64,000 nucleotides of DNA, taken from Clostridium sp. M62/1 (GTDB lineage Bacteria; Bacillota; Clostridia; Lachnospirales; Lachnospiraceae). Shown piece after piece: positions 55,286 to 64,000 of this stretch. The translations under genes were made by a program, and so were the position numbers. Position 1 is the first letter of the stretch; each line of letters begins with the position of its first letter. Where the stretch lies: the NCBI RefSeq assembly GCF_020736365.1, contig NZ_CP085988.1, positions 874,001-938,000 on the forward strand, in the 5' to 3' direction. The notes below the pieces were generated by a model, which saw nothing but the letters and a program-made list of their open reading frames with translations, was not told the origin of the DNA and made no database searches.

Positions 55286-57172
55286 ATGAGAAAAAACGAG
55301 AAAATCACAGCTCTGTACGAGCGACTGAGCCGTGATGACTTTGGCAAAGATGATGACCAACAGCGTGAGAGCAATTCCATTTCCAATCAAAAGGCTATGT
55401 TGGAGGAGTTCGCCGCACGGCAGGGCTTTACAAACATTGTCCATTTCACGGACGATGGCATTAGCGGCACTTGCTTTGACCGTCCCGGATTTTTGGCAAT
55501 GATGAAAGAGGTTGAAGCCGGGAATGTGGAGTATCTGTGTATCAAGGACATGAGCCGCATGGGTCGTGACTATCTGAAAGTCGGTCAGATTATGGAAATC
55601 CTGCGTCAGCGTGGCGTTCGCCTTATCGCCATCAATGACGGCGTGGACAGCGCCAGAGGTGACGATGATTTTACCCCTTTCCGCAACATTATGAACGAGT
55701 ATTACGCCAGAGACACCAGCCGTAAAATCCGTTCCACTTTCCAGTCCAAAGGCAAGTCCGGCAAGCACCTCACAGGCACAGTCATTTACGGCTATCTCTG
55801 GAACGAAGCCAGAGACCAATGGTTGGTTGACCCCGAAGCCGCAGAGGTGGTCAAGCGCATCTTTGCCATGACGATTGAGGGCTACGGTCCGTATCAGATC
55901 GCCAGCAAACTGAAATCGGAAAAGGTGCTTATTCCGTCTGCTTACCTTGCCCAACACGGCGAGGGCGTGAACAAAAACAAGACTTTCAAAGATGTGTACG
56001 GCTGGGGTTCTTCCACCATCTGCAACATTCTTGAAAAGCGTGAGTATCTGGGACACACCATCAATTTCAAGACCCGAAAGCACTTCAAGGACAAAAAAAG
56101 CCATTATGTCCCGGAGGACGAATGGACGATTTTCGAGAATACCCATGAAGCTATCATTGACCAGCAGACCTTTGACCTTGTGCAGAAAATCCGTGGGAAT
56201 GTCAGACGCTACCCGGACGGCTGGGGCGAAGCAGCTCCCCTCACAGGCTTGCTTTATTGTGCCGATTGCGGCGGCAAGATGTATGTCCACCGTACCAACA
56301 ACGGCAAGCGTATTTCTCAATATACCTGTTCCCAATACAGCAAAGTCCCAGTTGGAAAGCTCTGCACGACACAGCACCGTATCAATGAAGATGTGGTACT
56401 GTCCCTTGTTTCCGAAATGCTCAAAGCTATTGCCGAGTATGCCAAGCATGACCGAGCCGAGTTTGTCCGTGTGGTGCAGGAAGCGCAGTCCAGCCAGCAG
56501 ACGGCAGAGGTCAGAAAACAGCGCACACGCCTTGCCACAGCAAAGCAGAGAGTTTCCGAGCTGGAAGTCCTGCTCTGCAAAATCTATGAGGACAACATTT
56601 TAGGCAAGCTGTCCGACAGCAGATACGCCACTCTGGACGCTCAATACGAAAAGGAACAGTCCGAGCTTACCGCTGAAATCTCTGTTCTGGAAAAGGCTGT
56701 CAAGAGCTATGAGAAGCACGAAAAGGACGCTGACCGTTTTATCGCTCTGATCGACAAATATGAGAACTTCGACAAGCTGACCATTGCCATGCTCAACGAG
56801 TTTATCGAGAAAATCCTTGTGCATGAGCGTGACCGCAAAGGCAGTATACAGACCACACAGGAGGTCGAGATTTACTTCAATTTTGTTGGGCGATTTGTTC
56901 CCCCGGCGTTTGGAGAAGTGGAGCTGACCCCGGAAGAATTAGAGGAAATCCGCAAACGTGAGGAACGCAAGGACAGGCTTCATCAGAACTACTTGAAGCG
57001 GAAAGCCAGCGGAGCGCAGAAGCGATACGAGGACAAAATCAAGAAGCGGAAAAAGGCAGAAATCGAAGCCAAGAAAGCCGCCATTCGTGCGGAGGATATT
57101 GCAAAGGGCGTGTTCGTCCCGGTCAGCAGTTTACCGCAGAGAGAGCCGATGAAAGGAGTACAAACAGCATGA
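55286..57172 (+). CDS. Large serine recombinase (TnpX-like)
   Basis: This 628-residue protein has a resolvase domain with catalytic Ser15 (ALYERLSRDDFG) and Arg in KDMSRMGRDYLKVG, a recombinase domain (YGYLWNEARDQWLVDPEAAE), a zinc ribbon (LYCADCGGKM and CSQYSKVPVGKLC), a coiled coil (about 400-500) and a DUF4368-like C-terminus. It excises and integrates the mobilizable element. ATG 55286 is eight bases after AAAGGAG. The frame upstream is the coupling protein. Confidence 0.93.
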   Translation: MRKNEKITALYERLSRDDFGKDDDQQRESNSISNQKAMLEEFAARQGFTNIVHFTDDGISGTCFDRPGFLAMMKEVEAGNVEYLCIKDMSRMGRDYLKVGQIMEILRQRGVRLIAINDGVDSARGDDDFTPFRNIMNEYYARDTSRKIRSTFQSKGKSGKHLTGTVIYGYLWNEARDQWLVDPEAAEVVKRIFAMTIEGYGPYQIASKLKSEKVLIPSAYLAQHGEGVNKNKTFKDVYGWGSSTICNILEKREYLGHTINFKTRKHFKDKKSHYVPEDEWTIFENTHEAIIDQQTFDLVQKIRGNVRRYPDGWGEAAPLTGLLYCADCGGKMYVHRTNNGKRISQYTCSQYSKVPVGKLCTTQHRINEDVVLSLVSEMLKAIAEYAKHDRAEFVRVVQEAQSSQQTAEVRKQRTRLATAKQRVSELEVLLCKIYEDNILGKLSDSRYATLDAQYEKEQSELTAEISVLEKAVKSYEKHEKDADRFIALIDKYENFDKLTIAMLNEFIEKILVHERDRKGSIQTTQEVEIYFNFVGRFVPPAFGEVELTPEELEEIRKREERKDRLHQNYLKRKASGAQKRYEDKIKKRKKAEIEAKKAAIRAEDIAKGVFVPVSSLPQREPMKGVQTA

Positions 57173-57513
57173 ATATCACTTACACACAGAACGGCGATTA
57201 TCTTATCCCAAACATCATTATCCGCAAGATCAAGCCCCTCGGACACTACGGCAGACTTCGCAAGGCGTATCTGGAAATGCACCGTCCGATACTGTTCAAT
57301 GAGCTGGTGCTATCCGACAAGCTCTTTGAGCATTGCGCCGAGATTGACGAAACAGCACGAAACCGCATGGAGCTGATCGTGCGGTCACTGGCAGAGCAAA
57401 ACGGCGTGACCGAGCAACTGAAAGCCGAAAACCAAATGGAATGGGTGCGGCAGATGAACGCTTGCAAGGCACAGGCAGAGGAGATTGTGAAAGTGGAATT
57501 GATTTATGATTGA
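57169..57513 (+). CDS. tnpV: TnpV-family transposon protein
   Basis: This 114-residue protein (YTQNGDYLIPNIIIRKIKPL, GHYGRLRKAYLEMHRPILFN) matches TnpV of Tn4451-type elements. Function unknown. It overlaps the recombinase stop by ATGA, so the two are cotranslated. Confidence 0.88.
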   Translation: MNITYTQNGDYLIPNIIIRKIKPLGHYGRLRKAYLEMHRPILFNELVLSDKLFEHCAEIDETARNRMELIVRSLAEQNGVTEQLKAENQMEWVRQMNACKAQAEEIVKVELIYD

Positions 57514-57519
57514 GCGAGG

Positions 57520-57550
57520 AAGTCCGGGCAGAAAACTGTTCGGACTTTTC
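57520..57550 (+). terminator. Terminator after tnpV
   Basis: AAGTCCGGGCAG pairs with CTGTTCGGACTT (two wobbles) around AAAA, then TTTT. It separates the recombinase operon from the cargo. Confidence 0.8.
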
Positions 57551-57654
57551 TCATGTAGTCCAAAGTTACGGTAGAATTGTTCACGAGTTTTATGGTACAA
57601 TTTATGCGAATAAAGAAAACGGAAAATTAGAATCTAACAAGAGAATGTGGTTGT

Positions 57655-57732
57655 ATGAAAAAATCCATATTAGTATTTTGGGCAATCGTGTGTCTGTTAC
57701 CTATTCAAAGGAGGTTTAAGAATTTCAAATGA
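57655..57732 (+). CDS. 25-codon hydrophobic open frame overlapping the ABC permease start
   Basis: The frame reads MKKSILVFWAIVCLLPIQRR then FKNFK. It resembles a signal peptide, and its stop overlaps the permease start by ATGA, a sign of translational coupling. It also contains the AAGGAGG (57708-57714) that serves the permease. It could be a leader peptide or the remnant of a bacteriocin precursor gene. Its own ribosome-binding site is weak. Confidence 0.35.
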   Translation: MKKSILVFWAIVCLLPIQRRFKNFK

Positions 57733-59693
57733 AACATATAAGAAATATATTGCTGTTGATTACGATTATTTTTGCTTTTGTTATGCAAGCTGAAGTATAT
57801 CAAAATATGCTCTGGAACTTTAATGGTGCTTATTATTTATCGTCCAGATACACAACTACCAATGACGATATGGATTCATTTTTAGCCAATGCAGAAGATA
57901 CAGCTGAGAAGCATGGTGTTCATATTTTTTCGACCTTTAATCAGAGAGTTTCTAATTATCAGACAAGACTTTATATTTATGGTGATGATACCGTTGTTCG
58001 GGATAGTCTTAAAAGCACAATGGATATTGAGGAAAAAACATATACGGCTTTGATAGGCGGAATCACCGTAATAGAATTTGAAGATTTTAGAGAAGCAAAA
58101 AACACAGGCAATGGACAGGAAATAATGGTCAGCTATATCGGTGACGATGATGACATTATTGCCACATATCAAGATTTGGCAAAAGAATATTCTATATCGC
58201 AGCCAGAGTTTTGGCAATCAACCGAAACTGATATGATGTTCATTGTTTGGGGCCTGGTTGCCATATTGATGATTGTACTTAATATGATTGAGGTGATACG
58301 CAGACAAAAGGAAGTAGTTGTACGAGCTTCTCTGGGCGAAAATGCTGCTGTGATTGCTCTAAAAGCTGTAGTGGCTGATATGATTTCATATGCTGCATTA
58401 TTCGTCTTAGCAAAGTTGCTTGTTTCTCAATTTATATCGGGAGCGTATGAAGATCATCTCATTTTGGCAGTGTATTGTGCCGGAGCAGTTCTTTCCGTAA
58501 TTCCTTATGCTGCTTTTGTCCGCTTTGATGTAAAAAAAGCCTTTGCCAATGCTTCAGATAAAAAAGGTATGTTTTATCTTCTGAACGGTCTTAAAGTATT
58601 TGCTACTGCTATGACAATTTTTACAATAACTACAAATCTCAGTAGCATTCAAGGTAATTTACTTACAAACACGACTCTTTTAGAAAATCATTATAATGAT
58701 TATTATTTTGGAGTTATGCAGATTGAACCTCCTTTTGAAGAAAATGAGGAGGAATCCAAAGAGAGCAAATTTTGGAATGACCTTTACGAAAATGAATACA
58801 ACACTATAAATCCGGTGGTCTGCATAGGCAGCCGGATAAGCGATACGGATAATTATATTTTTGTAAATCATAATGCCAGAGATATGCTACAAGGGTTTTC
58901 TGATATGCTTACTGAAGATGATGAAAAAGAGGATATCGTGGTCTTCGTGCCAAAGGGAAGAAATGCGGAATCATACAAAGATATCGCAAAAGAGGAAATT
59001 GGCTCTCTTACCCAAAATGCAGAAGAACTGCGTGTTGTTTATAAAGAATATTCTGGCAGAGAGCAATTTTATTATCTCAATTCGAACAGAGAAGAGGCTA
59101 TTGACGGATTGTCAAGAGTAACAAATCCGATTGTGATTTATCAGGCAAATGAGGCTGTTGCTTTAAATGGAAGTTATATCGAAACAGGAACATATAATGG
59201 TGAGGTAATCTACGGATGCGATGAAAGCACAATTCGTAATGCTGCGAAAAAATATGCAGAACAGCTTGGTTCACACTATTTTATGCTGACGAATGTCGGA
59301 GAGGATTACATTTATAGTCATAGTTTCCTTGTAAAATTGATTAGCTTTATAAGCTCTCTTTGCGTATTAGTATTGCTGTTAGATATAGCTATCATCGTAT
59401 CTGAAGCGAAAATGGAATTTAGACTTAGCTCTATGGAAATCTCCCTCAAAAAGGTTTTAGGTTATAGCTTTTATGAAAGGCACAAAAGATTTATTTCCGT
59501 TAATCTCATAGAAAATATAGCCGTTGTGATATTGATTTGCATTGTTTCGATTTTTATATCTAACGCAAGTGTCGGGATTGCTTTACTGATTGGATCATTG
59601 CTCACCATTATTGAAATGGCAATCATTTTCACAAATATTATGTGGGTTGAAAAAACAAATATCTCAAAGTCATTGAAGGGAGGATGTTTATGA
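57729..59693 (+). CDS. Bacteriocin-type ABC transporter permease (DUF1430-like)
   Basis: This 654-residue membrane protein has an N-terminal membrane segment and extracellular region, three to four central helices (about 168-300), a large second extracellular region and three C-terminal helices. This is the plan of DUF1430 bacteriocin-associated membrane proteins (lactococcin 972-type loci) and of MacB/FtsX-like exporters. The codons are A+T-rich, unlike the neighbours. AAGGAGG lies 14 bases upstream, a long spacing. Likely exports, or protects from, a peptide. Confidence 0.72.
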   Translation: MKHIRNILLLITIIFAFVMQAEVYQNMLWNFNGAYYLSSRYTTTNDDMDSFLANAEDTAEKHGVHIFSTFNQRVSNYQTRLYIYGDDTVVRDSLKSTMDIEEKTYTALIGGITVIEFEDFREAKNTGNGQEIMVSYIGDDDDIIATYQDLAKEYSISQPEFWQSTETDMMFIVWGLVAILMIVLNMIEVIRRQKEVVVRASLGENAAVIALKAVVADMISYAALFVLAKLLVSQFISGAYEDHLILAVYCAGAVLSVIPYAAFVRFDVKKAFANASDKKGMFYLLNGLKVFATAMTIFTITTNLSSIQGNLLTNTTLLENHYNDYYFGVMQIEPPFEENEEESKESKFWNDLYENEYNTINPVVCIGSRISDTDNYIFVNHNARDMLQGFSDMLTEDDEKEDIVVFVPKGRNAESYKDIAKEEIGSLTQNAEELRVVYKEYSGREQFYYLNSNREEAIDGLSRVTNPIVIYQANEAVALNGSYIETGTYNGEVIYGCDESTIRNAAKKYAEQLGSHYFMLTNVGEDYIYSHSFLVKLISFISSLCVLVLLLDIAIIVSEAKMEFRLSSMEISLKKVLGYSFYERHKRFISVNLIENIAVVILICIVSIFISNASVGIALLIGSLLTIIEMAIIFTNIMWVEKTNISKSLKGGCL

Positions 59694-60298
59694 TTATAAT
59701 TCGTGGCTTAAATAAAGCATTTGGAGAGAAAATAATTTTCTCCAACTTTAATTTGGAAATTCCGGATGGAAGTTTTGTAGTAATCAGCGGGGATAGCGGC
59801 AGTGGAAAAAGCACTTTGCTCAATATGATTGGTGGTATCGAAAAGCCGGATAGCGGCAGTATCATAATCGAAGGGCTGAATATTACCCGGCTTAAAAATA
59901 AAAACAGTTTTTTTGCGGATACAGTGGGGTTTCTTTTTCAGAATTTTGCACTGCTTGAAAATAAGACAGTTAAAGAAAATTTAAGTTTGATTAAAAAATC
60001 AAGCCGAACTAAAGTATCACTTAAAGAAGCTCTTAATCGTGTGGGGTTATCAAAGGAAGTTAACAAAAAAGTTTATCAGCTTTCCGGTGGTGAACAACAG
60101 AGAGTTGCTTTAGCTCGTCTTATGATGAAAAAATGTTCTGTTGTTTTGGCAGATGAACCTACTGGCTCACTTGACAAGAAAAATAGAGATATTGTTATGA
60201 GGTTATTGCACGAACTCAATGAAGAAGGTAAAACGGTTATCATTGTTACCCACGATCAGGGTATTATTGAAGATGAATCTTATGTTGTGAAAATCTGA
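59690..60298 (+). CDS. ABC transporter ATP-binding protein (bacteriocin-export type)
   Basis: This ATPase of about 202 residues has Walker A SGDSGSGKSTLLN, Q-loop FLFQNFALLENKTV, signature QLSGGEQQR and Walker B VVLADEPTGSLD, as in LolD/MacB-type ABC proteins. It overlaps the permease stop. GGGAGG sits directly before ATG 59684, so ATG 59690 is the likelier start. It energises the DUF1430-like permease. Confidence 0.9.
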   Translation: MIIIRGLNKAFGEKIIFSNFNLEIPDGSFVVISGDSGSGKSTLLNMIGGIEKPDSGSIIIEGLNITRLKNKNSFFADTVGFLFQNFALLENKTVKENLSLIKKSSRTKVSLKEALNRVGLSKEVNKKVYQLSGGEQQRVALARLMMKKCSVVLADEPTGSLDKKNRDIVMRLLHELNEEGKTVIIVTHDQGIIEDESYVVKI

Positions 60299-60602
60299 GA
60301 GTACCTCTTAGAAATGTCTTGATCTACATTTTATGTAATTTGGGTCAGAAGAAAATCCCTTTAGGAACTAAAGGGCGCACTTCTATACTCTCCTATCGGG
60401 AGTATGTGCGTCCTGCGGAGCTTCATTCCCGGTCAGCAGAAGAAAACTGCACGACCGAGAATGTTGCGTCACTTTGTTCCGTCAAGGTGGCTACACCCCC
60501 TTGCGCCGCTAAAGCGACTATCCCCTGTGTACTTGCCGTCCGCAAACAGCATGAAATGCTGTTCGCCGCCAGCAAGTTTGGAAAAATAAATACCGAAAAT
60601 CA
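60299..60602. other. Non-coding region downstream of the ABC cargo
   Basis: No gene is supported. It holds a CCCTTTAG/CTAAAGGG hairpin (60357-60375) and a nested CGCAC-ATACTC/GAGTAT-GTGCG hairpin (60376-60410), then G+C-rich DNA resembling the mob region. This marks the right border of the cargo near 60.36 kb. Confidence 0.6.
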
Positions 60603-60647
60603 GACCGTTGACTGGTCGCAATGTGCGAAAAGTTGACGGTCTTTTTT
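60603..60647 (+). terminator. Terminator upstream of the mob genes
   Basis: GACCGTTGACT pairs with AGTTGACGGTC (two wobbles), then six T residues. Confidence 0.75.
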
Positions 60648-60679
60648 ATCCCAAAAATCAAAAAAGGAGGTCAATCACA

Positions 60680-61039
60680 ATGACAAAACCGAAAACCCTC
60701 GATCAGCTTCGAGCCGAAAAGGAACGGGCCGAGACGCAGCTTGCACAGGAACAGCACAAGCTCAACCGTCTTGAGAACAGAAAGAAATATCTGGAGAAAG
60801 GCGAAAGGCAGCAACGCACCCATCGTCTTTGCAATCTGGGCGGCACGATTGAGAGCCTTGCCCCGGAGGTCAAAGATCTCACACGCACCGAAATGACAGA
60901 GCTGATGGAACACATCTTTTCCCTGTCCGAAGTCCAGCGAGCCGTCCGTCACATGGCGATTACTCACACCAACCAAGCGAACAGAGAAAAGGAGTTGAAA
61001 GCCGATGGCACTATTTCATCTAAGCGTCACGCAGACTAA
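60680..61039 (+). CDS. DUF3847 family protein
   Basis: This 119-residue, mostly helical protein (TLDQLRAEKERAETQLAQEQ, then a basic segment and RTHRLCNLGGTIESLAPEVK) belongs to the small family that precedes MobA/MobL relaxases in Clostridia elements. It may help the relaxase at oriT; this is unproven. ATG 60680 is nine bases after AAGGAGG. It overlaps mobA by 35 bases. Confidence 0.82.
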   Translation: MTKPKTLDQLRAEKERAETQLAQEQHKLNRLENRKKYLEKGERQQRTHRLCNLGGTIESLAPEVKDLTRTEMTELMEHIFSLSEVQRAVRHMAITHTNQANREKELKADGTISSKRHAD

Positions 61040-62501
61040 GCGAAGCGCAGGACAGTCCGCTATTGCTTCTGCCGCCTACCGTGCCGGGGAGCGATTGTAT
61101 AGCGAGTATTACGGCGAATACAGCGACTACACCCGCAAGGGCGGCGTGATCTGCTCCGATATTCTCCTGCCGTCCCATGCCCCGCCAGAATACGCAGACC
61201 GCCAGACCCTATGGAACGCCGTGGAAAAAGCCGAGCGTGGAAAGAACGCCCAGCTCGCATACAGCTTTGACATTGCCTTGCAGAATGAATTTTCCCTTGA
61301 GGAAAACATCGCTCTTGCAAGGCAATTTTTATTGGAGAACTTTGTGAGCCGGGGCATGGTGGTTGACTTCGCCGTACACCAGCCAGACCGGGAGGATGGC
61401 GGCATACCCAATCCACATTTTCATGTGCTTTGCCCCATCCGTCCCATTGAGCAGAACGGCAAATGGGGACTAAAGCAACGCCGGCTGTATGAGCTGGACG
61501 AGGACGGCAACCGTATTCGAGACGCAAACGGAAAGTTTGTGTTCAACGCCGTTCCCACTACCGACTGGGGCAGTCCCGAAACGCTGGAACATTGGCGTCA
61601 GACATGGGCGGAACTATGCAACGCCAAGTTTGCGGAAAAAGGTATTGATGTTCGTATCGACCACCGAAGCTATGAGCGTCAGGGCGTGGAGCTTCTTCCC
61701 ACCGTCCACGAGGGCGCAACCGTTCGGGCAATGGAGAAGAAAGGCATACGCACCGAGAAAGGCGAGTTCAACCGCTGGATCAAAGCCACCAATGCCGTTA
61801 TCCGTGACATCAAGAAGAAAATCGCTCTCCTGTTCGATTGGATTGCCGAAGCAAAAGCGGAGCTTGCCAAGCCGCAGGCACCCGACCTTGTTTCGCTGCT
61901 GAGCGCCTATTACACCCAGCGCAGAGCCGGGGCATATTCGCAGAAAGGCAAGGTCAGCAATCTAAAGGAGATGAACGAGACTTTCAATTATCTCCGGGCA
62001 AACGGCATTTACTCCCTTGAAGATTTGGAAAGCCGTGTCAGCGAACACAGTGCTGCCACAGAGAGCTTGAAGAAAACGCTGGACGAACAGACCGCCCGAA
62101 TGAAAGCAATTAAGCAGCTCTATGACAGCTCCGCTGCTTTCCAGAGCTTGAAGCCTGTCTATGACGGCTTGCAGAAAATCAAGTTTGAGAAGCCCAGAGC
62201 CAAGTACAAGGCAGAGCATGAAGCGGAACTGAAACAGTTCTACGCCGCCAGACGCAAGCTGACCGGAGAGTTCCCGGACGGCAAGGTGGATATGAAAAAG
62301 CTGACCGAAGAGTATGACGAGCTGGAACAGGCGCACAACACCACCTATGGCGAGTTTAAGACCGTCAGAGACGATTTACACCGTCTTTGGAAGGTCAAGT
62401 CATGTGTAGATACTGCCGCCCGATTTAACGAGCGTACAGAGGAACAAATGCACCAAAATCGACCCCAAACACGACACAAAAAGGAGGATATATCCCGATG
62501 A
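61005..62501 (+). CDS. MobA/MobL family relaxase
   Basis: This 498-residue protein has the N-terminal relaxase signature LFHLSVTQTKRSAGQSAIAS with AAYRAGERL and the metal-binding histidines in PNPHFHVLCPIRP. The second half is helical and charged. It nicks oriT to mobilize the element using a helper conjugation machine. It overlaps the next gene by ATGA. The host ICE's own coupling gene is broken by this element, so mobilization would need another ICE. Confidence 0.92.
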   Translation: MALFHLSVTQTKRSAGQSAIASAAYRAGERLYSEYYGEYSDYTRKGGVICSDILLPSHAPPEYADRQTLWNAVEKAERGKNAQLAYSFDIALQNEFSLEENIALARQFLLENFVSRGMVVDFAVHQPDREDGGIPNPHFHVLCPIRPIEQNGKWGLKQRRLYELDEDGNRIRDANGKFVFNAVPTTDWGSPETLEHWRQTWAELCNAKFAEKGIDVRIDHRSYERQGVELLPTVHEGATVRAMEKKGIRTEKGEFNRWIKATNAVIRDIKKKIALLFDWIAEAKAELAKPQAPDLVSLLSAYYTQRRAGAYSQKGKVSNLKEMNETFNYLRANGIYSLEDLESRVSEHSAATESLKKTLDEQTARMKAIKQLYDSSAAFQSLKPVYDGLQKIKFEKPRAKYKAEHEAELKQFYAARRKLTGEFPDGKVDMKKLTEEYDELEQAHNTTYGEFKTVRDDLHRLWKVKSCVDTAARFNERTEEQMHQNRPQTRHKKEDISR

Positions 62502-64000
62502 ATTACACCCAAGCACAGATTGACCGGGCGAACGCCGTCAGTCTGGAAGATTTTCTCCGCACACAGGGAGAGACACTTATCAAAAGCGGACGGGAATACC
62601 GCTGGAAAGAACATGACAGTCTGACCGTCCGGGGAAACAAGTGGTTTCGTCACAGCCAGAGCAAGGGCGGCTATCCCATTGATTTCGTCATGGAGTTTTA
62701 CGGCAAGTCCTTTCCCGAAGCTGTCCAGATGTTGACAGGCGAAAACGGCGAGGGACAGACCGAAGCCACCACAGCACCGCCCACAGCGTTCCACTTGCCC
62801 TTGCACAACAGAACAGCCGACAGAGCAATTCAATATCTTTGCGAAAGCCGAGGTCTCAACAAAACGCTTGTTGAGACTTTTCTTCTTTCCGGGGATATTT
62901 ACGAGGACGCAAAGCGGCACAATGTTGTGTTTGTCGGCAGAGACCGAAGTGGTACGCCGAGATACGCCCATGTGCGAGGAACGGCAGACCCATTCAGACA
63001 GGACATTGCCGGGGCTGACAAGTCCTATCCGTTCCGCTATGAGGGAAACGGCAATCAGCTCTTTGTCTTTGAAGCACCGATTGACCTGTTATCATTCATC
63101 TGCCTTTATCCGCAGGACTGGCAGACAAGAAGCTATCTTGCCCTGGGCGGCGTTTCTGGCAAAGCCCTTGACCGTTTTCTTTCTGAGCGCAAGGACACCC
63201 AAAAAGTGTTCCTCTGCCTTGACAGCGACACCGCAGGAAGCGAAGCCTGTACCCGACTGGCACAGTCCATTCCCAGCGAGATCGCCGTCATTCGCCTTGT
63301 CCCGGCAAGGAAAGACTGGAACGATGTTCTCCGTCAGCAAGGGGACATTCCGAGCCGCAAATTCATAGCCGAGACAATCACGCTGCGAGAGCTGCCCACC
63401 GCCCAGCCTGTTCCCATGCTCCGCATGGCAGATGTGGAGCTGACGAGCGTGAAATGGCTATGGTTTCCCTATATCCCCTTTGGAAAGCTGACGATCATAC
63501 AGGGCAACCCCGGCGAGGGCAAGACCTACTTTGCCATGCGTCTTGCGGCGGCTTGCACCAACCGAAAGCCCTTGCCCGGTATGGAAACCCTTGAACCGTT
63601 CAATATCATTTACCAGACTGCCGAGGACGGTCTGGGTGATACGGTCAAGCCCCGACTGATGGAAGCAGACGCAGACCTTGAAAAAGTGCTTGTCATTGAC
63701 GATAGAGACACACCGCTGACCCTTGCCGATGAACGCATCGCAAGGGCAATCCGGGAAAACAACGCAAAGCTGGTTATCATTGACCCGGTACAGGCGTTTC
63801 TGGGCGCAGATGTGGACATGAACCGGGCAAACGAGGTGCGCCCGATATTCCGCAGTCTGGGAGACATTGCACAGGCTACCGGGTGCGCTATCGTGCTGAT
63901 CGGACACCTGAACAAAGCCGCAGGAACGCAAAGCACCTACCGGGGATTAGGGTCTATCGACATTACGGCGGCAGTCCGCAGCCTACTCTTTATCGGCAAG
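62498..64000 (+). CDS. Toprim (DUF3991-like)/RepA-like ATPase protein, 3' end beyond window
   Basis: The frame is open for 501 codons to the end of the window. The N-terminus resembles a CHC2/DUF3991 primase-like region (VSLEDFLRTQGETLIKSGRE, SKGGYPIDFVMEFYGKSF). A toprim part follows (LFVFEAPIDLLSF and LCLDSDTAGSEA), then a RecA-like ATPase with Walker A GNPGEGKTYFAMR and Walker B LVIIDPVQAFLG, as in RepA helicases. It may replicate the excised circle. AAAGGAGG precedes the ATG. Confidence 0.85.
   Translation, partial: MNYTQAQIDRANAVSLEDFLRTQGETLIKSGREYRWKEHDSLTVRGNKWFRHSQSKGGYPIDFVMEFYGKSFPEAVQMLTGENGEGQTEATTAPPTAFHLPLHNRTADRAIQYLCESRGLNKTLVETFLLSGDIYEDAKRHNVVFVGRDRSGTPRYAHVRGTADPFRQDIAGADKSYPFRYEGNGNQLFVFEAPIDLLSFICLYPQDWQTRSYLALGGVSGKALDRFLSERKDTQKVFLCLDSDTAGSEACTRLAQSIPSEIAVIRLVPARKDWNDVLRQQGDIPSRKFIAETITLRELPTAQPVPMLRMADVELTSVKWLWFPYIPFGKLTIIQGNPGEGKTYFAMRLAAACTNRKPLPGMETLEPFNIIYQTAEDGLGDTVKPRLMEADADLEKVLVIDDRDTPLTLADERIARAIRENNAKLVIIDPVQAFLGADVDMNRANEVRPIFRSLGDIAQATGCAIVLIGHLNKAAGTQSTYRGLGSIDITAAVRSLLFIGK

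Larger units (their letters stand above)
55200..64000 (+). mobile_element. Tn4451-like mobilizable element inside the coupling-protein gene (right end outside window)
   Basis: Gene order is large serine recombinase, TnpV, cargo ABC pair, DUF3847, MobA/MobL, RepA-like. This follows the tnpX-tnpV-cargo-mob layout of Tn4451-type elements. The left junction is near 55200, just after the codons for KLAAG. The cargo (57.7-60.3 kb) is clearly more A+T-rich than the mob genes, indicating a separate origin. Confidence 0.8.

Noticed and set aside
55259..56449. 396-codon minus-strand open frame
   Set aside because: It lies wholly opposite the serine recombinase and shows no recognisable family.
57510..57719. 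69-codon open frame between tnpV and the ABC permease
   Set aside because: It overlaps the tnpV terminator hairpin and has no ribosome-binding site or family character. The 25-codon frame with the ATGA overlap is the better candidate.
60319..60636. 105-codon open frame upstream of the mob genes
   Set aside because: It covers several hairpins and a terminator and lacks a ribosome-binding site, so it is treated as non-coding.

Overview
The window looks like a chromosome segment of a Clostridia gut bacterium of the Lachnospiraceae type (Enterocloster or Otoolea/Clostridium symbiosum-like). This rests on gene order, zinc-type S14, the Lachnospiraceae-style insert in L17, GW/WYYF cell-wall-binding repeat proteins, Firmicutes-type Shine-Dalgarno sites and a moderate G+C content. 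The genus is an inference from sequence character, not from a search.

Layout. Positions 1-14.3 kb hold metabolic and envelope genes: a nucleotidyltransferase, a DAACS symporter, exonuclease III, an ABC-F ATPase, a GH13 protein that appears to have lost all three catalytic acids, a subtilisin-like protease, a CPBP membrane protease, an acyltransferase, an rRNA-type methyltransferase on the minus strand, and a choline-binding-like repeat protein. Positions 14.6-32.9 kb are the S10-spc-alpha ribosomal supercluster (rpsJ to rplQ, with secY, adk, map, a KOW protein, infA, rpmJ and rpoA). It has consensus promoters before rpsJ and rpmJ and long structured leaders. Positions 33.4-35.9 kb hold two paralogous repeat proteins, followed by ecfA (two ATPases fused in one gene), ecfT and truA (with an extra C-terminal region). 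Positions 40.1-48.6 kb hold a sodium:solute symporter, a histidine kinase / NtrC-like regulator pair and a 5-oxoprolinase operon (pxpA, YcsG-like NRAMP relative, pxpB, pxpC). This block lies between truA and rplM-rpsI, which are adjacent in Bacillus subtilis.

From about 49.9 kb to the end the DNA is mobile. An integrative conjugative element starts just downstream of rpsI (parA, parB, a DUF6017-type replication protein, a DUF5720-type protein, pcfB-like, VirD4/TcpA-like coupling protein). Its coupling-protein gene is cut at about 55.2 kb by a second, Tn4451-like mobilizable element (large serine recombinase, TnpV, a visibly A+T-rich bacteriocin-type ABC exporter pair, DUF3847, MobA/MobL relaxase, toprim/RepA-like protein running off the end). 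The junction is in frame, so coupling protein and recombinase read as one 997-codon frame.

The most unusual signal is non-coding. Five long hairpins (14.3, 14.5, 28.6, 29.0 and 33.0 kb) share one 16-nt loop, GTTCCAGCGAAGTCAC or its complement, while their perfectly paired 21-24 bp arms all differ. Other repeats are a 62-bp hairpin element present twice (1.2 and 26.2 kb) and a roughly 155-bp repeat on both sides of rpsH.
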